Below, piece by piece: positions 1 to 8,344 of a stretch of DNA of 20,534 nt; position 1 is the first letter of the stretch, and every line of letters begins with the position of its first letter. The position numbers and the translations under genes were made by a program. The stretch is from Echinostoma caproni (Eukaryota; Platyhelminthes; Trematoda; Plagiorchiida; Echinostomatidae). The DNA is taken from contig UZAN01045067.1 in NCBI GenBank assembly GCA_900618425.1, positions 13,355 through 33,888 of the forward strand. The letters run 5' to 3'. The notes beneath the pieces were generated by a model. That model made no database searches and was not told where the DNA came from. It worked only from the letters and a program-made list of their open reading frames with translations.

Positions 1-248
1 ATCCGGTACAACGATTCTTGTTTTTCGTCCTACTTCCACCGACTAGTCCTTTTGGAGCATTCCGCCATCTCGAACCTTTTTCCCTGACACCTTGCCCACT
101 TTGTGTTCCATTTGTAATTATGTTCAATGCGACCTTCAAAGTTTTCCTTTCCGGCTTCTCATGTAAGGATGATTATGTTGTACATTTGATCATGCCTATG
201 CATGCTTCACGGGTCCCCGTGAAATATACACTTATTATTATTATTAAA
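1..248 (+). mobile_element. 3' end of a non-LTR retroposon with terminal stem-loop and (TTA)n tail
   Basis: The right edge has a perfect 8-bp stem (206-213 with 216-223, arms TTCACGGG/CCCGTGAA), then ATATACA and a short TTA microsatellite (232-246). The same order, stem-loop then ATATACA then TTA repeats, recurs at 9528-9594, where a target-site duplication fixes its ends. A microsatellite tail at the 3' end after a stem-loop is typical of CR1-like LINEs, so I place this copy on the + strand. The interrupted sequence resumes at about 250 as LINE A coding sequence on the other strand. The open frame through 18-419 reads through this non-coding 3' region and into LINE A antisense, and I do not call it a gene. 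The left end lies outside the window. The element's coding part is not visible. Confidence 0.6.
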
Positions 249-249
249 A

Positions 250-1405
250 CTGTTTGCTGCCACTACCTCCAAGTCCTTAAACCTGGCATCGGGCTCGATA
301 GCGAAATAGTGCTCCTCCGAGTGAACTACCGTTTTGTCAAATGCCCCTGTGAGCACGTGACTTTTGTAGGCGTTAAGACTTCGGTCCCATTCCATTGCCC
401 ATCTCGCTATCTGCTCTGAATCCCGCTCCAGATCACTTCTCCCATTCGAACCAACCACCTTGACGTCAACTGCAACTGTAGAGAAGAAATAGAAGCGGTC
501 CTAATACCGATCCTTGTGGAACTCCTCTTGTCAGCTGAATTGGTGTTGACTTTGTCTCAACAACCGTCACATAGTATGATCGTTGTGAGAGAAAGGCGCT
601 TATCCACCTGTGCAACTGAACTTGGATTCCGAACCGTTCTAATTTGATCAACAACAGGCGATGATTCATTGAATCAAAAGCCTTGCTGAACTCCAGGTAG
701 CAAACCTCTGCGGTTTTACCCTCATCTATTTTTGAAGTAACATCCTCCAAGAAGCACAACAGGTTTGTTAGGCATGATTGATGCTTAACAAAACCATGCT
801 GTGCCTCTGTCATTAGTATGTTACGCTCTAGATGCTTCACCAGATGCGTTCTAACTATCTTTCCTAGTACGTTGCATAGTACGCTGGTTAAACCAACAGG
901 TGGGTAGTTCTTAACTTCTGTCTTCCTACCTCCCTGGTGTATGGCTACTACAGAAGCAGTTTTCCAGTCAGACGGTAACCTCCCTTCAGCTGGCGATGCC
1001 CTAAAATGGCTGCAAATCGACCCCGCAATTACATCAGCAATCGGCTTGATGATCACTGGGCTAATTCCTTTTGATCCTGCCGCTTTGGACACCATAAGAC
1101 ATCCTAGCACCTCCGATACTTGATCGATCGTTACTCGTAGTTCCTCCACTACGTTTGTCGCCGAGGGCTGAGAAACACTTGAAACTCCAGTATCTAACCT
1201 TTGCAGGTTACTAACGTAAGCGCAGAGTGCATCAGCATTACTCTGGTTTTCAGTTATAACCCTATCTTCCTCAAATATTAGTGGGCCCATCTCTTCTCTG
1301 ATAGATCCCTTTGACTGGACATACCCGTAGTACCTCTTTGGCTCCAGCTTTCACTTCTGGACCAGCTTCATTTCGAATACCCTTTTTTCTCCCTCCCTAG
1401 GTATT
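250..1405 (-). pseudogene. LINE A: CR1-like reverse transcriptase, broken
   Basis: The protein read on the minus strand from 1290 to 466 is a non-LTR RT: NYPPVGLTSVLC (fingers), EAQHGFVKHQSCLTNLL, motif A CYLEFSKAFDS (residues 197-207) and GVPQGSVLGPLLFLLY (256-271). Upstream, to about 1405, another reading with a stop gives the usual pre-RT stretch (PKRYYGYVQSKGSIREE). The frame breaks at 466, just before the YADD box; the next frame continues at 458-250 with the post-catalytic region (SDLERDSEQIARWAMEW). Two changes would kill the enzyme: the first catalytic Asp of motif A is Glu, and the second box is degenerate and frameshifted. The copy is cut at about 250 by the retroposon end at 1-248, and at about 1405 it is 5'-truncated; EN is not present next to it. 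Confidence 0.9.
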
Positions 1406-1681
1406 TCTGTGGGCGGTGTATTGTACCCACGACCTGTGAGTGCCGGCTAGTTGGTAGGTTCGCCAGCTTCGGTTTTGGTATCTAATGGCCATAGCTACTG
1501 CGGCTCGTCAACATGACGGTTTTCCTTTGTGCCTCCGATATGGAGCGAAAAGATCCTGGAGGTCGAGGAGGTTATGTTTGATCAACAATCAGTATTCCTC
1601 GACGTATTTGGTGTCTCGCTCGGGAACCCATTGCATTTGTGCGGTGTATTCCCGAAGCCTGCTTATGTTCATTTTGCCAAA
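1406..1681. other. No recognisable gene
   Basis: I find no coding similarity on either strand. At 1406-1430 there is a GTGGG...CCCAC stem whose loop and right arm (GTGTATTGTACCCA) resemble the 2659-2681 stem-loop. The open frames at 1485-1760 and 1529-1939 run into the repeat at 1682 and have no motif. Confidence 0.4.
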
Positions 1682-1812
1682 GTTCACTCAGTTCACTTCA
1701 GTTCGGTGCCCAGGACGGTCACGGAAGCTTGCCAGGTTGTCCAGTTTCTTGCACTGGTGAGCTCCAAGGATCTCTTGGTCTGGCGACAACAAGATGAAAA
1801 GGTTCATCTTCA
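1682..1812 (+). repeat. (GGTCA)n-head repeat, copy i
   Basis: Degenerate pentamer head (GTTCACTCAGTTCACTTCAG), then CAGGAC, GTCCAGTTTCTTGCACTGGTG and a CGACAACAAGATG segment in the same order as the other copies. It holds an 8-bp perfect stem-loop at 1791-1810 (arms AAGATGAA/TTCATCTT, loop AAGG) at the place where copies iii and v have GAAGAG(A)/(T)CTCTTC. It is a diverged member. The function is unknown; I infer a 3'-UTR segment or a short retroposon. Confidence 0.6.
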
Positions 1813-1929
1813 GTGGTATACATGTAGAGGGGCGATTAGGAGAGGACCCCCAGTCACAGCATCCCACTCCGTGGGTGTTTGTGCAGCGGTGCGTTGCTCA
1901 CTGGCCTCTCGGATGGGAGAGTTACACCA

Positions 1930-2117
1930 AAAACCTTGAAGCCCGTAAGGATAAAAGATTCTAAGCTAAGAAGGACAATCGGGGGTTTTGTTAGAGAGAT
2001 GAAGAGAGGAAGTGGAAGTGGGGGGGGGTAAGAGGGTCATTGGGATGAAGAGAGGAGGGGAGCGAAACGGGCTTCAGGCGCTTGCCACGTTTACTCTCAT
2101 CCGATAAATAAGCTATC
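1930..2117 (-). repeat. Pyrimidine-rich 3' UTR of LINE B
   Basis: Directly downstream (minus sense) of the LINE B coding end. On the minus strand it is strongly C/T-rich (the + strand shows GATGAAGAGAGGAAG-type purine runs and a G9-10 tract near 2019-2028), and it ends near CCTTACGGGCTTCAAGG. Similar C/T-rich stretches follow the coding ends of LINE C (about 3230-3330) and LINE G (about 12905-13015). I infer a shared 3'-UTR character; no 3' terminus is defined. Confidence 0.4.
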
Positions 2118-2400
2118 TCATAAGATATCCAGACAGTGTTTGAATTCAGCCACTGAGGCGGCTGCTATGGCTTCCCTTGGCACTTTGTTCCAATCATTCA
2201 CGACTCGAACCGGAAAGAATGTGGTCCTCAGTCGACAATTTACCCTATCCTTTGCCAGTTTCACGGGAATTGATGGGCTTGGGAACCGGAGTTTTCGAGT
2301 AGCGCAGGTTCTGGTGGTAGGTTTCCTGTTCGGTAACGGACGGAGGTCCTCGGAGTAGTTGTCTGTCACTCGGTATCCGATTGTTTGAAACAAGAGACAG
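2118..2400 (-). pseudogene. LINE B: ORF2 C-terminal domain
   Basis: The minus-strand reading has the conserved C-terminus of CR1-like ORF2: a basic stretch (RTCATRKLRFPS), then RVNCRLRTTFFPVRVVNDWNKVP and EAIAAASVAEFKHCLDIL before the stop. The FF..RVV..WN.LP...V..S....FK..LD pattern is the standard end of these proteins, seen also in LINEs C, D, G, H and I here. Only about 90 residues remain. The 5' truncation is at 2400-2415, exactly where repeat copy ii begins on the opposite strand. It looks like a dead-on-arrival 5'-truncated insertion. The reading is open but has no start of its own. Confidence 0.85.
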
Positions 2401-2415
2401 TTAAGAGTGCTACTG

Positions 2416-2535
2416 TTCAGGTCAGGTCAGGTCAAGTCACAAGACTTGTGGCTCGAGCCAATATGTGTCCAGGTTCTTGCACTCCGAGCTCCGTGTTATC
2501 GTCGTGCCTCGACTGCCAAGAGTTCCTTCGACCCA
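2416..2535 (+). repeat. (GGTCA)n-head repeat, copy ii
   Basis: The head is CAGGTCAGGTCAGGTCAAGTC (nearly four pentamers), then CACAAGACTTGTGGCTCGAGCCAAT, GTCCAGGTTCTTGCACT and a degenerate remainder. It abuts the truncated 5' end of LINE B in opposite orientation. Its later part is more decayed than in copies iii and v, and the stem-loop is not preserved beyond 3 bp. Confidence 0.65.
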
Positions 2536-2559
2536 GCTTATCTGCAGTAACTGGATGGG

Positions 2560-3230
2560 GATAAGATTTTTCCCGGTCACTGATGTTCAATGCTTTTTTG
2601 GTCTGTAGGATTTCGGCCCATCGGTGTTAGCTAGAGACGTGGTTGCCTCTGTGACGGTAGTTGGGTGTGCTGTACCCAACTTGCGTTCACTACAGGTCAG
2701 TTACCACTTTCGTCTCACAGTGCCGGGTGATATCTAATCACACCAAGGATTTTGGTTTGGTGGACAGGACCGCTCACCTATTGCATTGGCAATTGAGTTC
2801 AGTATGAGGTATGGACGCATCACCTATTCTGCCGCCTTTCGGTATCGCAATCGGACTGACCACAGTTTCACATAGAGCCTTCCCGTCCCCACCGCTTTTT
2901 GTAGAGCTTGGGCTACTTATGGGGAGGGGCAGCACTTCGACGTGGTAAGCTGATCACCGAGTTTGGTCTTTGTGCATTATCGGCTTTCAGACATACTCTC
3001 ATCCATGCTCACAACAGCACAGTTACACAACAGTCTGTATCCACGGTGTTGACGCCGAGATTTATAGCTGGTAAAATGGGTAACCAAGCGCGAGATGAGC
3101 GAGTAGAGGACGGAATCTTTGATAAGTCCTCGTAGTTGGTGACTACCTCCGGAAGCTTTACGAGTACAGATTCACTCCTGCAAGGTAAAAAGTGGTTTAT
3201 TTAGCATCCATGCCTTCATTTTAGAGTGGA
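2560..3230. other. No recognisable gene
   Basis: No LINE, SINE or host coding motif seen on either strand. It holds an 8-bp perfect stem-loop at 2659-2681 (AGTTGGGT/ACCCAACT, 7-nt loop). The open frame at 2908-3135 has no recognisable domain and no supporting signals. Confidence 0.4.
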
Positions 3231-3329
3231 AGTAATTCTAAGGAAGTTGTTTTATTTCGGGGTAAGATGGCAGGGAGTGGGAGTGTGGAAGAGTTGGGGA
3301 TAGAAGATAAGACAACGCAAGTAAGGTGG

Positions 3330-3650
3330 TCCTAGATAAAGTTAAAGAATAGTGATGACCACACCTTGTCCAAACCGGCCTTGAATAGGGCTACCGTTGG
3401 AGATGAAACAACATGCTCTGGCAGCTTGTTCCATCGGTTAATGATTCTATAGGAGGAAAAATTTGCTCTAACGCTTTTAAGTGCCCCAGCTTTCTTCAGT
3501 TTGGGGCTATGCCCTCTCGTTGTAGAGCTCTCTTCCAGCGTGAACAGGGGCGAGGAAGTATTGGACAACATTTTCATCTGTTTGAATACTTCGATGAGAT
3601 CTGCCCTGAAGCGCCTTCAATGGAGGGAAAAAGTCCCAAGGTCCTTAGTC
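3330..3650 (-). pseudogene. LINE C: ORF2 C-terminal domain (distal part)
   Basis: Reads on the minus strand from about 3645: DLGTFSLHWRRFRADLIEVF, then a TTRGHSPKL box, a basic stretch, ANFSSYRIINRWNKLPEHVV and SSPTVALFKAGLDKVW before the stop near 3332. This is the C-terminal domain that follows the thumb in CR1-like ORF2. It continues LINE C after the SINE at 3651-3838: the part before the SINE (VQRRFTKTISGLRDIP) normally precedes the DLGTFSL part by only a few residues. The downstream minus strand is C/T-rich, like the other 3' UTRs in the window. Confidence 0.85.
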
Positions 3651-3838
3651 TTTATTTATTTTTACTTCCTTTTATTGAACATGCAATGGTACAATTTTCA
3701 GGAAGAGGGGAAGTGGCCAATCAAAGGGCTGCCATTGAACACACACTGGGAAAAGTCAGGCGGTGGTGGTGGGATTCGAACACACATCCCGGAGTGATAA
3801 TGTGGTGACGTTACCACCGGGCCACCACCGCCACCGCT
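3651..3838 (-). mobile_element. tRNA-derived SINE inserted in LINE C
   Basis: On the minus strand the head looks like a tRNA gene: an A-box-like TGGCCCGGTGG (3824-3814) and a B-box-like TGTTCGAATCC (3782-3772), 42 nt apart, with GGTGG-rich left and CCACC-rich right arms that could pair as an acceptor stem. The T-arm is nearly regular (GTGTG/CCCAC around TTCGAAT, one mismatch). No clean anticodon arm can be drawn, so I call it a SINE head rather than a tRNA. A non-tRNA body follows and an A-rich tail (AAAAATAAATAAA, complement of 3651-3664). LINE C coding sequence resumes at both sides, so the element is younger than LINE C. A target-site duplication is not clear. Confidence 0.7.
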
Positions 3839-3839
3839 T

Positions 3840-3888
3840 ATGGAATGTCCCTCAAGCCTGAAATGGTCTTTGTGAACCTTCGCTGGAC
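3840..3888 (-). pseudogene. LINE C: ORF2 thumb fragment (proximal part)
   Basis: The minus strand reads VQRRFTKTISGLRDIP, the signature at the start of the C-terminal part of CR1-like ORF2 (compare VQRRFTRVIEGMSG in LINE D and VQRRFTKWFASLRHL in LINE H). It is cut at about 3888 by repeat copy iii and at 3838 by the SINE. Too short to be more than a landmark, but it proves the SINE split one element. Confidence 0.8.
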
Positions 3889-3990
3889 AGGACCGGTTTG
3901 CCAATTGGTCCAGCTTCTTGCAGTAATGGGCCTCGTGGAACCCCTGGTGCTACGACAACAGGAAGAGAAAATCTCTTCATCAATTTTCTG
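3886..3990 (+). repeat. (GGTCA)n-head repeat, copy iii (head truncated)
   Basis: Starts GGACAGGACCGG, then TTTGCCAATTGGTCCAGCTTCTTGCAGTAATGGGC and CTACGACAACAGGAAGAG in the same order as copy v, to which it is closest by eye. It contains a 7-bp perfect stem-loop at 3962-3978 (GAAGAGA/TCTCTTC, loop AAA). The pentamer head is mostly missing. It abuts LINE C in opposite orientation. Confidence 0.7.
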
Positions 3991-4100
3991 CGCACGTACG
4001 TAAGCAATGGTCAGAACAAGACCACATAAACGTGGTTCACAAAAGAACTTGCCACGACACGCTTCGCAGTGTTCCAATGGCGCCCACCGTTACAAAACCG

Positions 4101-4185
4101 TCAGGTCAGGTCGGGTCAGGTCACAGGACTTGCGGCTCATGCCAATTGGAGTCCAATTTCTTGCACCGTATCGTTTGCCTACGTG
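4101..4185 (+). repeat. (GGTCA)n-head repeat, copy iv
   Basis: Head TCAGGTCAGGTCGGGTCAGG, then CACAGGACTTGCGGCTCATGCCAAT and GTCCAATTTCTTGCACC. After about 4185 similarity to the other copies fades. It follows copy iii by about 110 bases in the same orientation. The open frames at 4007-4406 read through it and carry no domain. Confidence 0.65.
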
Positions 4186-4399
4186 TGCTTCGACAATAGA
4201 GGATCCTTTGCGAACCGATGTTTGGGTCCGACGGCGCCGACTTGGGCAAATTTCCGGTTCAGGTGCTACTGCAGCAGCTCTTCAACCGACAGTGTTGCAA
4301 CGGCAGTTTTCCCTTCTTGTTTTTCTCCAAGTTTCCTGGTAGGTCCATTCATGCTGGAGGTGATCATCAAAGCACAGACCTGGTGACTAGCATCAGGAG

Positions 4400-5260
4400 A
4401 GGTTAAGCTTCCAACCAGTCCTGTTTAACTGAGGACTATCAGGAAATGGTTGTATAACCATGACGTACTTATAAGAATCATCAAGGTTCGATATCAAATA
4501 GCGACTTAGACTGTCGATCAGGTAGCTAAGCTACCGTTATGGTTTTTCTTCTTACTTAAGGACCCTTCTCCGCCGGACACAATCAAATGTACCGTCGAGA
4601 TTTAGCATTTATCGCCATTATTTGGCGATGGCTATCTTCCAGGGAAAGTTTATAAATTAGATATAGCAACCTGGACTTTTCCAGGATTAAGTTTGACTTT
4701 ACTATTATAGTGTTTTTAATGAGCTCAAAAAGACCGCACCGGCACAATTTCCCACGATGAGCTCTGTATCCCACGCTTTCCTTGCATCGATCAGATGTAC
4801 TTTAAGGTTCCCGGTGCTGTTGCCGAAATAACAGCATAGGTCTAGCCAAACTTACTTCCAATCTTTCAGAATATATCATTTTCTACAAACCCAATCCTTG
4901 GTTATTTTTTTCTTGGGACGGACGCCCAGAACGAACGTGACCAAACATTAGTGACAGGTTCTGACAAGCATCAGCAATCGCGTGGTCACTGAACTATTTC
5001 GACAGCCGGTACAGTTTAATGCCTAAGGGGAATGCCTGCAGAAAAGAATAAAGGAATGCCTACAGTCTAAGTATGCACCCAGCTGAGCGGTTAGTGGGAT
5101 GAGGCAGTGCTATACCCTAGCCGGTTTCCTAATTATGGGGGAATTCGTATATACCCGGCAAGGTGCTAGAAAATCCTGTGCAGAAGATGTAAGAATAAGC
5201 AATCTTGGGTATCCTACGGGAAATTTAATTACATGGTCCCTGGTTGTTAGTCCTATTAAT
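4400..5260. other. No recognisable gene; LINE D 3' flank at the right
   Basis: A/T-richer than its surroundings, with no coding motif on either strand. Small structures: a 7-bp stem-loop at 4611-4629, a 13-bp direct repeat with one mismatch (5029-5041 and 5053-5065) around AAAGAATAA, and a 6-bp stem at 5262-5280 just past the LINE D stop, which could belong to its 3' UTR. Stems of this size are expected by chance in a window this long. Confidence 0.4.
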
Positions 5261-5297
5261 CGTCGGGAAATATACCCGACCATGCCTCTTCCAGCTA

Positions 5298-6482
5298 GTG
5301 CTTAAAAGCCCCCAAGGCTGCAATCAGCAACCATTTGTTGTGGTAACCGGTTCCACGCATTATTCACCTGATGCGAAAATAACTGGGCTCTAATACTCCT
5401 TGTTGCCCTGGGCTTTTCCAATGTGCACCCGTTACCCCTAGAAATGGTGTAGTGGCATAGGTACAGCGGCGGTATTTTCCTTACCGAGGCGCCGATCAGA
5501 TGCTTGAGGGTATCTATGAGGTCCCCTCACATTCTCCTTCTCTTGAGGGAGAACAGGTGTAACCACCTGAGCCTCTCGGTGTATGCAACACCACTCATGC
5601 CTTCTATGACCCTCGTGAACCTTCTTTGTACCTCCAGGACCCTGACGTCTTTCACCAAATAAGGTGCCCACGCCTGAACGCAGTACTCTAGACATGACCT
5701 CACAAGGGCCTTGCACAGTGGAACCATCACCTTCTCCTATCGTGAGGCTACAGCCCTCAAGAAGTGGTGGAATGCTCTATTACTTTCGGCCGCAGCTGCC
5801 AGACACTGAGGCCTCGGCTTGAAGGTCTGGTCTATGACAATACACAAGCCCCTTATGTCCTCGCTCCTCATTAGAGATAGATGACCTTCCGTGGTTGCAC
5901 TTCGCCGAACGTTATTTGTATCGACTGACATCAACTATTGGCACCTGCTTAGGTTCAGCGGGAGTTCCCATTGAACTGTTCACTCCTGGATCTTATTCAG
6001 ATCCTCTTGCAATAATATTTTACCGTCGTCGGCAAACAAGTAGAGCGGCGAGTTCAGATCACGGACCATATCGTTGATGTATACGAGGAACAGCATGAGA
6101 TCAAGCACCGAACTGCAAGCTTCGGCAGACCCTGATATACCGTCGTCTAGTCTCATGCGAAAGGTCCTGTTGTGCAGGTAGGCTCTCAACCAATCTACTA
6201 CCTAAGGAGCAACCCTGAGACATTCCAACTTGTGCGGCGGGAAGCGATGGTTTACCGAATCGAAAGCTTTCTTGGAATCCAGGTAGCATACCTCAACTCG
6301 CTCTCTCTTATCAAATCGGCTCGTGACCTCATCCAGGTACGACAGCCGATTGGTCAGGCAGGATTTACTTTGACCAAAGCCATGCTGCTTATCGATTATT
6401 AATCTATTTCTAGTAAGGTGTTCGGCCAGCTTGCTTCTACTAACCCTTTCGAATACCTTTATAGTGACCATGATTGTACGAA
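5298..6482 (-). pseudogene. LINE D: CR1-like RT and C-terminal domain
   Basis: Minus-strand pieces in three frames give one protein in order. From 6471: IKVFERVSRSKLAEHL, KQHGFGQSKSCLTNRLSYL, and motif A CYLDSKKAFDSVNHR. From 6189: YLHNRTFRMRLDDGISGSAE, a shortened PQG region (SSVLDLMLFLVYIND) and the catalytic box YLFADDGKIL. From 5934: IVIDQTFKPRPQCLAAAAES. From 5730: ALVRSCLEYCVQAWAPYLV, VQRRFTRVIEGMSG and FSLKRRRM. Then a frame change to RGDLIDTLKHLIG and, near 5300, VNNAWNRLPQQMVADCSLGGF. The FADD box and first Asp are kept, but the conserved PQGS motif is lost and frameshifts break the chain. The upstream limit at about 6482 lies inside the first RT block. Confidence 0.9.
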
Positions 6483-6837
6483 GAAAAGGAGCAATCCACG
6501 AGGACGTTTTCCGTTCATATTTTCTTCACAATCAACTGTAATTCTAACTGTGATGCTTCTTTGTTTTACTTCTGCTTGTTTTACTGAGCATGGTTTTCCG
6601 CTCAGGTGTATATATAATCTGGGTCCTGTTCAAACCCAGGCAACACGTGTGACACGCTTTCGCTTTGCTACTGCATTTATTGCTTGCTTTGTTTAGCGTC
6701 AACTCGGCACGTTTCGGTACTATCTAGTACCACGATTCGCCAACATACGTCTACGACTCTCATGAGTGTTTTAGCCTACCTCGGGCAACGAGACACTAGG
6801 AGGTCGCGCGCACTTTGAGACTCGTAAGAAGACTTAC
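6483..6837. other. Unidentified segment splitting or flanking LINE D
   Basis: About 355 bases between two pieces of LINE RT on the minus strand. No coding similarity. It contains TATATATAA at 6608-6616 and a short palindrome GGTACTA-TC-TAGTACC at 6716-6731. The piece at 6838-6968 stops, and LINE D starts, near the same point of the RT (SVVVKV and VTIKV), so this segment may be an insertion. No tail or clear target-site duplication supports that yet. Confidence 0.35.
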
Positions 6838-6968
6838 CGGCAGGCCGTCAACACCGGTTAGCTTCACCTTTACCACAACCGACAGTAGGCTTACTAGCCG
6901 GTAATTTTCCGGATGTTCTCTATTGCCCCCGTTGTGATTGGGGACAACTGTTGCCGTTCTGTTACCGT
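6838..6968 (-). pseudogene. LINE RT first-block fragment
   Basis: The minus strand reads RTATVVPNHNGGNREHPENY then RLVSLLSVVVKV, the start of the RT fingers of CR1-like LINEs (compare WKTASVVAIHQGG...KNYPPVGLTSVLC in LINE A and WRKATVVAIYKTG in LINE I). After VVVKV similarity stops. It may be the missing upstream portion of LINE D, whose first block begins at the matching residue some 350 bases away, or a separate copy. Only about 35 residues are recognisable. Confidence 0.65.
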
Positions 6969-6999
6969 TCTAGACAGTCAGGACGCACAACCAAACGAT

Positions 7000-7895
7000 G
7001 CAATCATTCTTCCAGAAGTCGGGGTAAAAGAGAAAAGAAAAGCAATGCGTTAGGTAGATAGGGGAAATGGGGTGGGACTCCACCCTCACCTTGACAGAAC
7101 TGCATCCGAAACTTACTGGGCACTGAACAGACAAGTTACCCCAGGGCTGCATGACTCGGCCGCTCCGACCAGGCTTTTGGTGTGTAGTTGAATGCACCGG
7201 GCGAGGGTTTGTCCGGGTGTATGAGTGCTGTTTGCAGTTAGTGAGTCAGTATCCCTGTACCCTTACCCGACTCCGATCTTTGACTGCGAGTGATTCTCCC
7301 GCTGAATGACCTGTAAGTACCATTTATCTTTTTGCTTTGCTTTTTGTTTTGTTTCTTTCAATTTTGTTTCTTTTTTATTCTTTCTTTTTCTCATTTTTCT
7401 TTCCTCAATCGGTTGACGGGATAACTCGCTATTTTGACGGCTCCTGCGGCTGGGACCTGATGAATACCCTTTTATTTTGCTTTCTTATTATTTCCGCGCT
7501 CAACATCATGGGGCCTTGGGAGCCGATCCGAGTGTATCCTATCACCAGTTACTCACTTTCGAGTGTTCCTCGCATTATTGTATAGCCGGAGGGTTTTCGC
7601 TTTTTATCTTTTTAGGTTTCTTTTGGGCCATGAGGGATAAAAATCCCGCTGCCTTGCTTGGAGGAGGGTTGTGCCTAGTGATGGATGGGTGTTCTATCAC
7701 CTGGGTGAGTATATCTTCGTGATAGATACCGCGTGACTAGCCGACCGGTCTCCGGCCTTGTTCGCAGAATGCAGCTCTGGCATCAGTGAGGACAAAGGTA
7801 GAATTTAAGGGGTCGCACATCCGCATCACCTCATCTGCAAACACACAATGTACGACAACCACAGCGGTCAAAGGCCTATGCCAAGATGCCCCAGG
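7000..7895. other. No recognisable gene
   Basis: No conserved protein motif on either strand. The open frames at 6970-7197, 7337-7585 and 7477-7722 reflect low-complexity or chance sequence. The stretch includes the T-rich tract described separately. The right end may contain the 3' UTR of LINE E. Confidence 0.4.
7321..7410 (-). repeat. T-rich tract (A-rich on minus)
   Basis: About 90 bases very rich in T, with repeated CTTTT and GTTT units. On the minus strand this is an A-rich run and could be a decayed retroposon tail, but no retroposon body is visible next to it. The hydrophobic, Phe-rich peptide encoded at 7337 is a by-product of this composition. Confidence 0.5.
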
Positions 7896-7906
7896 TTGGG
7901 GTCGCT

Positions 7907-8344
7907 CTAATTGCTGGTAACGGTATGTCGAACGGAGGGCCAGGGTACTGTTCGGCTGTGTTGGCTAAGTAGCTTTTTGAACGAATGTTTACTTTTAGCC
8001 TGGACTACTGTCGTAGGGTACCCCTGAACGCTGAGTATATCCCTTAGGAGGACCAGGTCGCCACTTACCCTCCTATACTCTATGCTGTACAAGTTGAGCG
8101 AACGGAGTCTGTCCGGGTAGGATGTGCGTGACAGACCCTGTACACGTTTGATGGCTTTCCACTATGCCCGCTGAATGACGTTGACATCCCTCCTAAGCAG
8201 AGGTGGGCACGGCTGTATGTTGATCACTAGATATGGCCTAATGAGCGTAGAAAAAATGTTGGGGAAAGACTCTGGTGTGAATTTCCCCAGAAGTCGGCTG
8301 AGTTGGTTCAGTTTGAACATTGTCTTTCGGGCCAGTGTGTTGCA
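7907..8344 (-). pseudogene. LINE E thumb and C-terminal region
   Basis: A single minus-strand frame with one stop continues the RT: KTMFKLNQLSRLLGKFTPES, STLIRPYLVINIQPCPPLLR, VIQRA-stop-WKAIKRVQGL, YPDRLRSLNLYSIEYRRVSG, DLVLLRDIL. This matches the region after the catalytic core (the R..LE...Q..P.L..D and YP.RL..L.L...RR..GDL patterns). The final WN.LP...FK..LD block seen in other copies is not visible, so the extreme C-terminus is lost or too diverged. The open frame at 8092-7907 is its last visible part. Confidence 0.8.

Noticed and set aside
18..419. 133-residue open frame on the + strand
   Set aside because: It reads through a retroposon 3' end with its TTA tail and then antisense to LINE A; no domain and no gene signals.
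2908..3135. 75-residue open frame
   Set aside because: No recognisable motif, no homologous piece in the window; length is within chance for this composition.
3757..3838. Possible true tRNA gene on the minus strand
   Set aside because: A-box and B-box are present, but there is no clean anticodon arm, the acceptor region is offset by extra GGTGG-like units, and a SINE body and A-rich tail follow.
4611..4629. Perfect 7-bp stem-loops (also 6716-6731 and 11365-11384)
   Set aside because: By a rough count some ten such stems with short loops are expected by chance in 20 kb, and these have no second copy supporting them.
7337..7585. Hydrophobic, Phe-rich peptide that looks like a membrane protein
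   Set aside because: Product of a T-rich low-complexity tract.
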